From: Synechococcales cyanobacterium PMM_0002
GTDB lineage: Bacteria > Cyanobacteriota > Cyanobacteriia > Elainellales > Elainellaceae
DNA length: 6,030 nucleotides
Assembly (NCBI GenBank): GCA_949127925.1
Contig: CASBQX010000276.1
Coordinates: 1 to 6,030, forward strand
Direction of reading: 5' to 3'
This document shows, piece by piece, positions 1 through 5,762 of the stretch; positions within the stretch are counted from its first letter, which is position 1, and every line of letters begins with the position of its first letter. Position numbers and translations under genes: made by a program. The notes under the pieces are model-generated. The model saw only the letters and a list, made by a program, of their open reading frames with translations, did not search any database and was not told where the DNA came from.

Positions 1-89
1 CGGCATTCCAGGGTGTCATGACTCAAAAAACGTAGACTTTCCTTAGTCTTAGGCTGGTCAGGATAGGCTTGCGGGATTTCTCCTACAAG

Positions 90-110
90 CCCCTAGCTTC
101 AGCTATGGGG
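90..110 (+). promoter_or_regulatory. Short imperfect hairpin upstream of the kinase
   Basis: CCCC-TAGCT (90-98) can pair with AGCTA-T-GGGG (101-110), with one bulged T and a TC centre. It is followed by TTCCTGACTT, which is not a strong U-run, so a Rho-independent terminator for an upstream gene is possible but not convincing. It could equally be a leader structure or chance. Confidence 0.3.
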
Positions 111-134
111 TTCCTGACTTAATCCGGCACAGTC

Positions 135-140
135 TAGAAT
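135..140 (+). promoter_or_regulatory. Possible -10 element for the kinase gene
   Basis: TAGAAT matches the TATAAT consensus at 5 of 6 positions and lies about 43 bp before the preferred ATG. No good -35 is found 16-18 bp upstream (TTCCTG or TCCTGA). Many cyanobacterial promoters lack a -35, so the site is possible but weak. Confidence 0.25.
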
Positions 141-182
141 TGACTTGGGCTTCCTATTGTCTTGGTTCTAGTCTCCATCTGC

Positions 183-2300
183 ATGAACAACTTTCTAAGC
201 ATTCTTTTTGATGCAGGGCCATTTATCCCCCATGGTCATTGTTATCTGTGGCGACCGAGCTTAGTTTGGCTACATTTGCTCTCTGATAGCCTCATTGCCC
301 TTTCCTACTATTCCATCCCGCTGACGCTGTTTTACTTTGTTCGTAAGCGGCTAGATCTACCTTTTTCCTGGGTTTTCCTGTTATTTGCAGCATTCATTGT
401 TTCTTGCGGCACAACTCACGTTCTGGATGTTTGGACGCTGTGGCATCCCACGTACTGGCTGGCTGGCGGAGTCAAGGCCATTACTGCGGCTGTGTCTGTC
501 TTTACTGCCTATATCCTGGTGCCGCTGATGCCGCAAGCATTGGCATTACCCAGCCCTGCCCAATTAGAGCAGGTCAATCATGCCCTTAAAGCTCAAATTC
601 AACAGCGATTAGACGTTGAGAATGAATTACGCCACTCCCAAAACCAATTAGAGCAACGAGTGCGTGAACGCACGGCGGCGCTGAGCCAAGCCAATGAGCA
701 CCTGCAACAGGAAATTAGCGATCGCACCGCAATTGAAATAGAACTGCGAGAGCGCGAAGAACGCTTTAGCACGCTGTTCAATGGCATGGAAGATTGGGGA
801 TTGGTGTATCATTTGGCAGACGATGGACACCCAGGGACGTTGATTGAGGTAAATGAACAGGCATGTCAGCGGTTGGGCTATACCCGGCAAGAGTTGCTAG
901 CCATGTCTGTGGTCGAACTGGTTAATTCATCGTCGATCGCGCCGCAAGACCTGATTGATCGACTGCTGGTAGAAAGGCACATCGTAGTGGAATCGCTGCA
1001 TCAAACCAAAACAGGGCAGCAGATTCCCGTTGAGGTGAGTGCAACCTTGTTTACCTTGAACGGTCAGCCAACGGTGCAATCGCTTTGCCGGGATATTACA
1101 GAACGAAAACAGACAGAAATCGAACGGGAGCAACTTTTAGAACGAGAACGATTTGCTCGCGAGCAGGCAGAAGCGGCAAATCGCATCAAGGACGAGTTTT
1201 TAGCCGTGCTTTCTCATGAACTGCGGACACCGCTCAATCCGATTCTGGGTTGGACGGTGCTGCTGCGTCAGGGTGAGTTAGATCAACAAAGAACTGCGAT
1301 CGCCCTAGAAACAATTGAGCGCAATGCCAAATTGCAAACCCAGCTGATTGAAGATTTGCTCGATATTTCGCGGATTTTGCAAGGCAAGCTGTCCTTGAGC
1401 ATTCAGGTGGTCGATTTAGCTGCAACCCTCGAAGCCGCCAAGGAAACGGTGCGGCTGGCGGCAGAATCGAAAGCGATCGCCATTCAAACTGAGCTAGAAT
1501 CATCCACGCGATCGGTTCTGGGCGATGCCAATCGACTCCAGCAGGTGTTCTGGAATCTACTGTCAAACGCCGTAAAATTTACGCCTGCTGGCGGGCAAGT
1601 GCAGATCCAATTAACCTTTAGCGATACAGACGCCCAACTCACCTTCAACGATACGGGTAAAGGGATTCCGCCTGAATTTCTTCCCTTTGTGTTTGATACC
1701 TTTCGGCAGGCCGATGGCACGACTACGCGCAGGTTTGGGGGGTTGGGGTTGGGGTTGGCGATCGCGCGACAAATTGTGGAACTGCATGGCGGTACCGTGT
1801 CTGCCGCCAGTTTGGGCGATGGCCAAGGGGCAACGTTTAGCGTTCGACTGCCGCTACAGGAAATAGCGCTGCCCAACCAGCCGAGCTATCCACAACCAGC
1901 GCCGCCGTTGAGTTTGCAAGATCTACACATTTTGGTGGTGGATGACGATCCCGATTCCCAAGCGCTAACGGCCTTCATTTTGGAGCAATATGGAGCCAAG
2001 GTAACTACGGCAGCATCGGCAGCAGCCGCGTTAACGGCCTTGGCGCAGCTTTCCCCCCACCTGCTGCTGAGTGACATTGGCATGTCAGATATAGACGGGT
2101 ACAGCTTGTTACGCCAGATCCGATCGCTGACTCCAGAGCAGAATGGCCAAATTCCAGCGATCGCCCTGACCTCCTACGCCAGTCAGGCCGACCAACAGCA
2201 GGCTATAGCCGTAGGGTTTCACCAGCATCTCTCAAAACCGATTGAGCCAGAAGTCTTGGTGGCGGCGATCATGCAGCTGGTGGCTCCAAAACCAGTTTGA
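183..2300 (+). CDS. Ethylene-receptor-type (ETR1-like) hybrid sensor histidine kinase, PAS-HisKA-HATPase-receiver
   Basis: Membrane sensor kinase of about 705 residues. Residues 25-117 form three hydrophobic helices matching the ETR1 ethylene-binding domain: SDxxIALxYxSIP (D35, Y42, I45, P46) and the copper-ligand motif CGTTH (C75, H79) correspond one for one to Arabidopsis ETR1 D25, Y32, I35, P36, C65 and H69. A charged coiled coil follows (about 126-190), then PAS (about 194-307), HisKA with SHELRTP (phospho-acceptor H345), and HATPase_c with N box N458, a DTGKG box and a GGLGLGL box. Last is a receiver with the acidic cluster D587-D589, phospho-acceptor D631 and K685. All catalytic residues are present. 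Family knowledge: Synechocystis SynEtr1 binds ethylene through Cu(I). Ligand binding here is inferred from the conserved residues. Start: ATG at 183 fits the family N-terminus; TTG at 162 would add seven residues, and neither has a clear ribosome-binding site. The gene has no partner regulator beside it and converges on the GH3 gene. Five HIP1 sites lie inside. Confidence 0.95.
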   Translation: MNNFLSILFDAGPFIPHGHCYLWRPSLVWLHLLSDSLIALSYYSIPLTLFYFVRKRLDLPFSWVFLLFAAFIVSCGTTHVLDVWTLWHPTYWLAGGVKAITAAVSVFTAYILVPLMPQALALPSPAQLEQVNHALKAQIQQRLDVENELRHSQNQLEQRVRERTAALSQANEHLQQEISDRTAIEIELREREERFSTLFNGMEDWGLVYHLADDGHPGTLIEVNEQACQRLGYTRQELLAMSVVELVNSSSIAPQDLIDRLLVERHIVVESLHQTKTGQQIPVEVSATLFTLNGQPTVQSLCRDITERKQTEIEREQLLERERFAREQAEAANRIKDEFLAVLSHELRTPLNPILGWTVLLRQGELDQQRTAIALETIERNAKLQTQLIEDLLDISRILQGKLSLSIQVVDLAATLEAAKETVRLAAESKAIAIQTELESSTRSVLGDANRLQQVFWNLLSNAVKFTPAGGQVQIQLTFSDTDAQLTFNDTGKGIPPEFLPFVFDTFRQADGTTTRRFGGLGLGLAIARQIVELHGGTVSAASLGDGQGATFSVRLPLQEIALPNQPSYPQPAPPLSLQDLHILVVDDDPDSQALTAFILEQYGAKVTTAASAAAALTALAQLSPHLLLSDIGMSDIDGYSLLRQIRSLTPEQNGQIPAIALTSYASQADQQQAIAVGFHQHLSKPIEPEVLVAAIMQLVAPKPV
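1737..1758 (+). repeat. Telomere-like G-rich tract in the kinase G2 box
   Basis: G6-TT-G4-TT-G4-TT-GG runs within the codons for the ATP-lid glycine box (GGLGLGL) and abuts a HIP1 site at 1758-1765. It uses GGG for Gly and TTG for Leu throughout. The tract could form a G-quadruplex in the coding strand and mRNA: two tetrads easily, while three would need part of the first G-run. Structure is inferred; the run pattern is read directly. Confidence 0.6.
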
Positions 2301-2329
2301 GGCTGAGCCTGACACGGCGCACCTCTAGC

Positions 2330-3973
2330 CTATTCTGGCGCTGCTTCAAATAGAGTGGCAAGGGCGATCGCCTGGGCTTGGGGCATTTGGCCATAGCAAA
2401 ACACATAGGGCACGTCGGCGGGCAGTTGGGGGACAAACTGGTCGAGGATGTAGGGGCTGCCGTAAATGACCAGTGCCTGGAGCTGGTCGGAGCGCAGCAA
2501 ATAGTCGAACCAATCTTTGGCTACCTGGTTGAGTCCGGCGCTGCCGCGAAACGGATTGCCGCGAATGAACAGTTGCAGCAGGGTGGGTTGCCAGTTGGTG
2601 GGGTTGGGGTCGAGCGGGATGGGTGGGGTGTGGCGATCGAGAATTTGCAGGGTGTAGCCATGCTGCTGGGGCAGGGCGATCGCCGCCGTATGGTGCCCCA
2701 AAAACTCGCGCTCTAGGGCGTCGTCTAGCACAATGACGTTGCGCAGTGGCGTTGCCCAGGTGGGATGGTGCAAGCGCGATGCGGCGGGTTTGTGCACCCG
2801 CATGGACTGGCGCAGGCTGTGGGCTACCGCATTGAGGGCAGCGGGCTGGGCAATTTGTTCGAGCTGAATTGGCTGTGGGGGCAAATTTTCCCAGGCGTGG
2901 GAGGTATTGCCCTGGAGCTGGGCGGTGCAGACTTTTTGTTTGGCTTGCCAAATCCGGGCGATGGAGGCGTGGATTTGTTCAACTGGGATGCGCCCTGAGG
3001 TGACAGCATCGCAAATGGCGGCGATCGCCCCCTCGGGGTCAACGGGCATCATCAAAATATCGGCTCCGGCTGCTACTGCCAAAACGGGCGCTTCGTTCGC
3101 GCCGTAGCGGTTGGCAATGGCTCCCATCACCAGCGCATCGGTGACAATTAGCCCCTCAAACCCCAGCCGCTGGCGCAGTTGCCCGGTCAAAAACGGGCGT
3201 GAGAGCGTGGCCGGATAGTCGGGGTCGAGGGCTGGAATCAGCAGGTGAGCACTCATGATCGCATCGACCCCAGCCGCGATCGCCGCCTTAAACGGCGGCA
3301 GTTCCACCGCATCGAGCCGCTCTAGAGCGTGCGGAATTAGCGGCAGCTCTAGGTGCGAATCGGTGTTGGTGTCGCCGTGACCCGGAAAATGCTTGGCACA
3401 GGTGAGCGCCGGGTAGCGCTGCGCTCCACGCAAAAACGCGGTGGCAAGCTGGCTGACCAGCGCCGGCGTATCGCCAAAGGCCCGCACGTTGATCACCGGG
3501 TTGGCCGGGTTGTTGTTCACATCTACCACCGGAGCCAGCAGCCAGTTAATCCCAATGGCCAGTGCTTCTTGCGCCGTGACGGCACCCATGATTTCGGCCT
3601 GGGCGATCGCCCACTCCATAGACCCAGTGGCCAGTGCGCCCAGCGCCATCGGCGGCGGAAACCAGGTCGCGCCAGCAAACCGCTGCCCCACGCCCTCTTC
3701 AATGTCGGCACAGATCAGCAGCGGTATCGACGCCCACTCTTGCAGTTGGTGCGATCGCAACCCAACCTCAGCCGCACTACCGCCCAGCAAAATTACGCCG
3801 CCCACCCCCAAATCTTCCACCCAGTGGTGCAACATCGCAGCGGCAGGTTCCCAGGCCGGATAGCGAATTTGCTGATCAAACAGGTAGCCCGAGGCGCGCA
3901 CCACAACCAGTTGGGCGACCTGTTCTGCCAGCGACAGGGTTTCCCAGTCGGGCAGCGCCGTGACCATGCTCAT
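2330..3973 (-). CDS. Glycoside hydrolase family 3, NagZ-like beta-N-acetylhexosaminidase
   Basis: A 547-residue two-domain GH3 enzyme. The N-terminal TIM barrel (about 10-345) carries KHFPGHGDTNTDSH at 194-207, the signature loop of GH3 beta-N-acetylglucosaminidases. D205 and H207 form the acid/base dyad, and the nucleophile is D279 in VTDALVM, as in B. subtilis NagZ. The C-terminal half (about 400-547) fits the GH3 alpha/beta sandwich domain. NagZ enzymes remove GlcNAc from muropeptides in cell-wall recycling; that substrate is inferred from family motifs. No signal peptide is visible, so a cytoplasmic location is likely, unlike secreted Bacillus NagZ. The segment at 89-97 reads ADIEEGVGQ, where canonical NagZ has DxEGG. 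The gene lies 44 bp after rbfA on the same strand and is probably co-transcribed. No clear Shine-Dalgarno; ATG at 3973 and a second ATG two codons later are both possible starts. Six HIP1 sites lie inside. Confidence 0.93.
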   Translation of the reverse strand: MSMVTALPDWETLSLAEQVAQLVVVRASGYLFDQQIRYPAWEPAAAMLHHWVEDLGVGGVILLGGSAAEVGLRSHQLQEWASIPLLICADIEEGVGQRFAGATWFPPPMALGALATGSMEWAIAQAEIMGAVTAQEALAIGINWLLAPVVDVNNNPANPVINVRAFGDTPALVSQLATAFLRGAQRYPALTCAKHFPGHGDTNTDSHLELPLIPHALERLDAVELPPFKAAIAAGVDAIMSAHLLIPALDPDYPATLSRPFLTGQLRQRLGFEGLIVTDALVMGAIANRYGANEAPVLAVAAGADILMMPVDPEGAIAAICDAVTSGRIPVEQIHASIARIWQAKQKVCTAQLQGNTSHAWENLPPQPIQLEQIAQPAALNAVAHSLRQSMRVHKPAASRLHHPTWATPLRNVIVLDDALEREFLGHHTAAIALPQQHGYTLQILDRHTPPIPLDPNPTNWQPTLLQLFIRGNPFRGSAGLNQVAKDWFDYLLRSDQLQALVIYGSPYILDQFVPQLPADVPYVFCYGQMPQAQAIALATLFEAAPE

Positions 3974-3995
3974 CGGTAGGTTCTCATCGGTAGGT
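3969..3995. repeat. Tandem 13-bp direct repeat at the GH3 start codon
   Basis: CTCATCGGTAGGT occurs at 3969-3981 and again at 3983-3995, identical copies with a 14-bp period. The downstream copy (in minus-strand reading) contains the GH3 ATG; the upstream copy supplies an extra out-of-frame ATG at 3985-3987. Read directly from the sequence. Confidence 0.85.
3970..3987 (-). CDS. Possible five-codon upstream mini-ORF overlapping the GH3 start
   Basis: The duplicated ATG at 3985-3987 opens a frame M-R-T-Y-R-stop whose TGA (3970-3972) overlaps the GH3 ATG (3971-3973) in an ATGA arrangement. Such an overlap permits translational coupling. No Shine-Dalgarno is evident, so translation is unproven and the frame may be a by-product of the repeat. 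Confidence 0.2.
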   Translation of the reverse strand: MRTYR

Positions 3996-4017
3996 CTGTC
4001 AATGCCATGCCTCAGGT

Positions 4018-4512
4018 CTACTCTTCGGCACTGACCAAGCTGCTGTCGGTTGCCCCATCAGATTCAGATGCTTGAGGCTCAGATCCTTGAGGCTCAGACT
4101 CTTGAAGTTCAGATGCTTGAAGTTCAGACTCTTGAAGCGCATTTGCCTCCGCCACTTCCCGCTCACGGCTCAGACGGCTTAACAGCGACAGCATCTGAGT
4201 CCCAGCTTCAATCGAATTATCTTCAATAAAAATTACTTCCGGCGTGCGGCGCAACCGCACCCGTTGCCCCAGCTCGGTGCGGACAAAGCCTGTTGCCGAC
4301 TTCAACCCTTCCATGGTGGCTGCTTTCGCTTCATCGTTGCCATAAATGCTGACGAAAATTTTGGCGTGTTGCAAATCGCCTGCCACATCCACATGAGTCA
4401 CGCTGACCATGCCCACCCCCACCCGGTCATCTTTGATGCCGGAGATCAGCAGCTGGCTCACTTCTCGTTTAATTGACTCTGCCACGCGGGCAATCCGCCG
4501 ATCTGTTGCCAT
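4018..4512 (-). CDS. rbfA: 30S ribosome-binding factor A (RbfA)
   Basis: 164 residues. RbfA binds the 30S subunit late in assembly, acts in 16S rRNA 5'-end maturation and supports growth in the cold. The KH-type core spans about 1-115: RRIARVAESIKREVSQLL (5-22), SVTHVDVAGDLQHAKIFVS (37-55), the KH turn SATGFVR (72-78), then LRRTPEVIFIEDNSIEAG (87-104). All are family-typical. Residues 126-150 form a tail of five pentapeptides (L/P)Q(E/A/G)SE, followed by an acidic end, beyond the usual core. The start is secure: ATG at 4512 is preceded by GGAGG (4519-4523) at 6 nt spacing. The gene begins 28 bp after DUF751, and a small AGGGT/ACCCT hairpin (4534-4547) spans that gene's stop. It contains no HIP1 site, unlike the neighbouring GH3 gene. 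Confidence 0.97.
   Translation of the reverse strand: MATDRRIARVAESIKREVSQLLISGIKDDRVGVGMVSVTHVDVAGDLQHAKIFVSIYGNDEAKAATMEGLKSATGFVRTELGQRVRLRRTPEVIFIEDNSIEAGTQMLSLLSRLSREREVAEANALQESELQASELQESEPQGSEPQASESDGATDSSLVSAEE
4065..4139. repeat. Five-copy 15-bp tandem repeat in the rbfA 3' end
   Basis: Five contiguous 15-bp units (4065-4079, 4080-4094, 4095-4109, 4110-4124, 4125-4139) share CAGAnnCTTGA plus a variable end on the plus strand. In the rbfA frame they encode LQESE, LQASE, LQESE, PQGSE and PQASE. Because the unit is five codons, gain or loss of copies keeps the frame. Confidence 0.9.
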
Positions 4513-4518
4513 AATAGT

Positions 4519-4523
4519 CCTCC
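4519..4523 (-). promoter_or_regulatory. rbfA ribosome-binding site
   Basis: GGAGG on the minus strand, 6 nt before the rbfA ATG. It is the best Shine-Dalgarno in the window and fixes the rbfA start. Confidence 0.85.
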
Positions 4524-4540
4524 ACCGGGAACGAGGGTCG

Positions 4541-4738
4541 TTACCCTAGATCCAGCATAGCGCGGAGGGTGAAGCTGAGAAATGCAAAGGCAGAAAGGAT
4601 CAGCAGACTGCTGGCGACGGCTGTAACCGGACGTTTGAATAGCGGAAATATGGGGCTAGCCAGTGTATATAAGATACCTAGGCTGATAGACGCGAGGTAA
4701 CGCGGGTAGCGCGAAACGTTGTTGAAAAAGTCTTGCAT
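4541..4738 (-). CDS. ycf33: DUF751 / Ycf33 family small membrane protein
   Basis: 65 residues, recognised from the N-terminal motif MQDFFNNVSRYPRY and the C-terminal FAFLSFTLRAML, both typical of the DUF751 (Ycf33) family of cyanobacteria and plastids. Two hydrophobic segments (about 14-32 and 38-58) flank a short FKRP loop, so it is probably a two-helix membrane protein. To my knowledge its function is not established. Start ATG at 4738 has a weak upstream AGGG (4746-4749) at 7 nt. It is the first gene of the minus-strand cluster ahead of rbfA (28 bp gap) and sits about 43 bp downstream of a perfect TATAAT. No HIP1 site inside. Confidence 0.92.
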   Translation of the reverse strand: MQDFFNNVSRYPRYLASISLGILYTLASPIFPLFKRPVTAVASSLLILSAFAFLSFTLRAMLDLG

Positions 4739-4780
4739 GGGTTTGCCCTAACAGGCGGAACAACAAATTTCACTGTTTTC

Positions 4781-4786
4781 ATTATA
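4781..4786 (-). promoter_or_regulatory. -10 element for the DUF751-rbfA-GH3 cluster
   Basis: Perfect TATAAT read on the minus strand, ending 42 bp before the DUF751 ATG. No consensus -35 lies at 16-18 bp; a TCGACA at 4799-4804 is only 12 bp away, too close. This is consistent with a -35-less cyanobacterial promoter. The direct repeat at 4801-4825 covers the place where a -35 or an activator would sit. Confidence 0.5.
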
Positions 4787-4800
4787 CGGATGGTCTGATG

Positions 4801-4825
4801 TCGATCTCTAATATCGATATCTAAT
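4801..4825. repeat. Direct repeat, possible operator
   Basis: TCGATCTCTAAT (4801-4812) and TCGATATCTAAT (4814-4825) match at 11 of 12 positions with a 13-bp period. A perfect 10-bp palindrome ATATCGATAT (4811-4820) bridges them. The repeat ends one base before TTGACA and lies just upstream of the minus-strand -10, so a bound protein could affect both genes. The protein is unknown. Confidence 0.45.
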
Positions 4826-4826
4826 G

Positions 4827-4858
4827 TTGACAAACTGCGATCGCATCTCAATTAAAAT
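4827..4858 (+). promoter_or_regulatory. Candidate promoter of the dam gene, with HIP1 in the spacer
   Basis: Perfect -35 TTGACA (4827-4832). The best -10 is TAAAAT (4853-4858; 5 of 6), but the spacer of 20 bp is long; ATTAAA (4851-4856) gives 18 bp with only 3 of 6 matches. A HIP1 octamer with a central GATC occupies 4837-4844 between them. TATTGT (4884-4889) further down is another possible -10. Confidence 0.35.
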
Positions 4859-4958
4859 GCGTTCCAGAACCGTCCTTCTGAATTATTGTATGGGTTATAT
4901 GGGTATTTAGTCCGTTCTCGCCCCCGATATCACCTTGACCAGCATCCTGGCTCCAACC

Positions 4959-5762
4959 ATGCCGCCGCGTCCGTTTTTAAAATGGGCAGGCGGCAAAGGC
5001 AAACTGATTACTCAATATAACCACTACCTGCCAAAGGGCTTCGATACTTACTACGAGCCGTTTTTGGGTGGGGGTGCTATCTTTTTCTATTTGCAGCCGC
5101 CCAGCTCCATTTTGATGGATATCAACCCAGAGCTGGTGAATGTGTATTGCTGCATTCGCGATCGCGTCGATCACGTAATTGAGCTGCTCGAAATCCATCA
5201 GAGGCAGCATAGCCACGATTATTATTACCAGATGCGTGCCAGTACTGGAGCTACCGATCTAGAAAAAGCGGCTCGGATCATCTATCTAAACCGCACCTGC
5301 TTTAACGGGCTATACCGCGAAAATTCTAAAGGGCAATTCAACGTGCCGATGGGGCGCTACAAAAACCCTAAAATTTGCCACATCGAACTGCTCTATTCCG
5401 TATCCGCTGTGCTCAAAAATACGGAGATTTGGGTGCAGTCGTTCGACGGCATTTTGGCGCTGGCGCAGACAACCCGAGATTTTGTCTATTTTGACCCGCC
5501 CTACTATCCCATTAGCCCCACCAGTCGGTTCACCGCCTACAGTAAGGCTAGCTTTAGCCGTGCCGACCAAATTCGGCTGCGGGATGTCTTTGTTGAACTG
5601 GCGCAGCGCGGTGTCAGAGTCATGCTGTCTAATTCCGACTGTCCGTTTATTCGAGATTTGTATGCAGGGTTTGCAATTCACACCATTTCGGCCACTCGCG
5701 CCATCAATTCCAACGCCCAGCGACGCGGCAAAATTACCGAAGTGCTGGTCACTTCTTATTAG
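4959..5762 (+). CDS. dam: Dam-family DNA adenine-N6 methyltransferase (orphan)
   Basis: About 267 residues, close to the usual Dam length. It transfers a methyl group from S-adenosylmethionine to adenine N6 in DNA. Alpha-class order is clear: the AdoMet-binding motif FLKWAGGKGK (6-15), YEPFLGGGA (32-40), D54 in DINPEL, the Dam-type segment YLNRTCFNGLYR with FNVPMGRYKNP, and catalytic DPPY at 179-182. GATC specificity is inferred from this Dam-like segment and from cyanobacterial homologues such as DmtA; it is not proven. No restriction endonuclease is adjacent, so a housekeeping or regulatory methylase is likelier than a restriction-modification pair. Start: ATG at 4959 places FLKWAGGKGK at residue 6, as is usual; TTG at 4935 would add eight residues. 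Neither has a Shine-Dalgarno. An in-frame TAG at 4908 limits extension. One HIP1 site (5158-5165) lies inside. Confidence 0.94.
   Translation: MPPRPFLKWAGGKGKLITQYNHYLPKGFDTYYEPFLGGGAIFFYLQPPSSILMDINPELVNVYCCIRDRVDHVIELLEIHQRQHSHDYYYQMRASTGATDLEKAARIIYLNRTCFNGLYRENSKGQFNVPMGRYKNPKICHIELLYSVSAVLKNTEIWVQSFDGILALAQTTRDFVYFDPPYYPISPTSRFTAYSKASFSRADQIRLRDVFVELAQRGVRVMLSNSDCPFIRDLYAGFAIHTISATRAINSNAQRRGKITEVLVTSY

Larger units (their letters stand above)
1..182. other. Leader upstream of the histidine kinase, no gene seen
   Basis: I see no supported coding region here. A stop codon in the kinase frame (TGA at 141-143) limits how far the kinase could extend upstream. The region holds a short hairpin (90-110) and a weak -10-like element (135-140), listed separately. 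The gene preceding the window edge is not visible. Confidence 0.5.
4739..4958. promoter_or_regulatory. Divergent control region between DUF751 and dam
   Basis: 220 bp separate the two divergent genes. It holds a minus-strand TATAAT (4781-4786), a 13-bp-period direct repeat (4801-4825), a plus-strand TTGACA (4827-4832), a HIP1 site (4837-4844), and two GATC sites (4803-4806 and 4839-4842). No gene longer than a few codons is supported inside it. Confidence 0.7.

Noticed and set aside
2300..2330. Terminator between the convergent kinase and GH3 genes
   Set aside because: AGGCT-G-AGCCT (2300-2310) has a one-base centre and no T-run, so it cannot form a normal terminator hairpin.
2346..2951. 201-codon minus-strand frame inside the GH3 gene
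   Set aside because: Same strand but a different frame from the GH3 C-terminal half; no domain, and very rich in Pro, Arg and Ala as expected for a frame-shifted shadow.
3353..3979. Long plus-strand open frame of 208 codons antisense to GH3
   Set aside because: It lies wholly opposite a GH3 gene with intact catalytic motifs, shows no recognisable domain and has an Arg/Gly/Pro-rich composition typical of an antisense frame in GC-rich DNA.
4065..4139. CRISPR-like array
   Set aside because: The 15-bp units are contiguous with no unique spacers and are translated as pentapeptides in rbfA; this is a minisatellite.
4799..4804. TCGACA as the -35 of the DUF751 promoter
   Set aside because: It matches the consensus at 5 of 6 positions, but the spacer to TATAAT is only 12 bp, too short for a sigma-70-type promoter.
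5310..5681. 123-codon minus-strand frame opposite dam
   Set aside because: Overlaps the conserved DPPY region of the methylase on the other strand and shows no family motif.
4935..5762. Restriction-modification system
   Set aside because: Only the methylase is present; neither side contains an endonuclease gene within the window, and the protein is a Dam-type orphan enzyme by its motifs.
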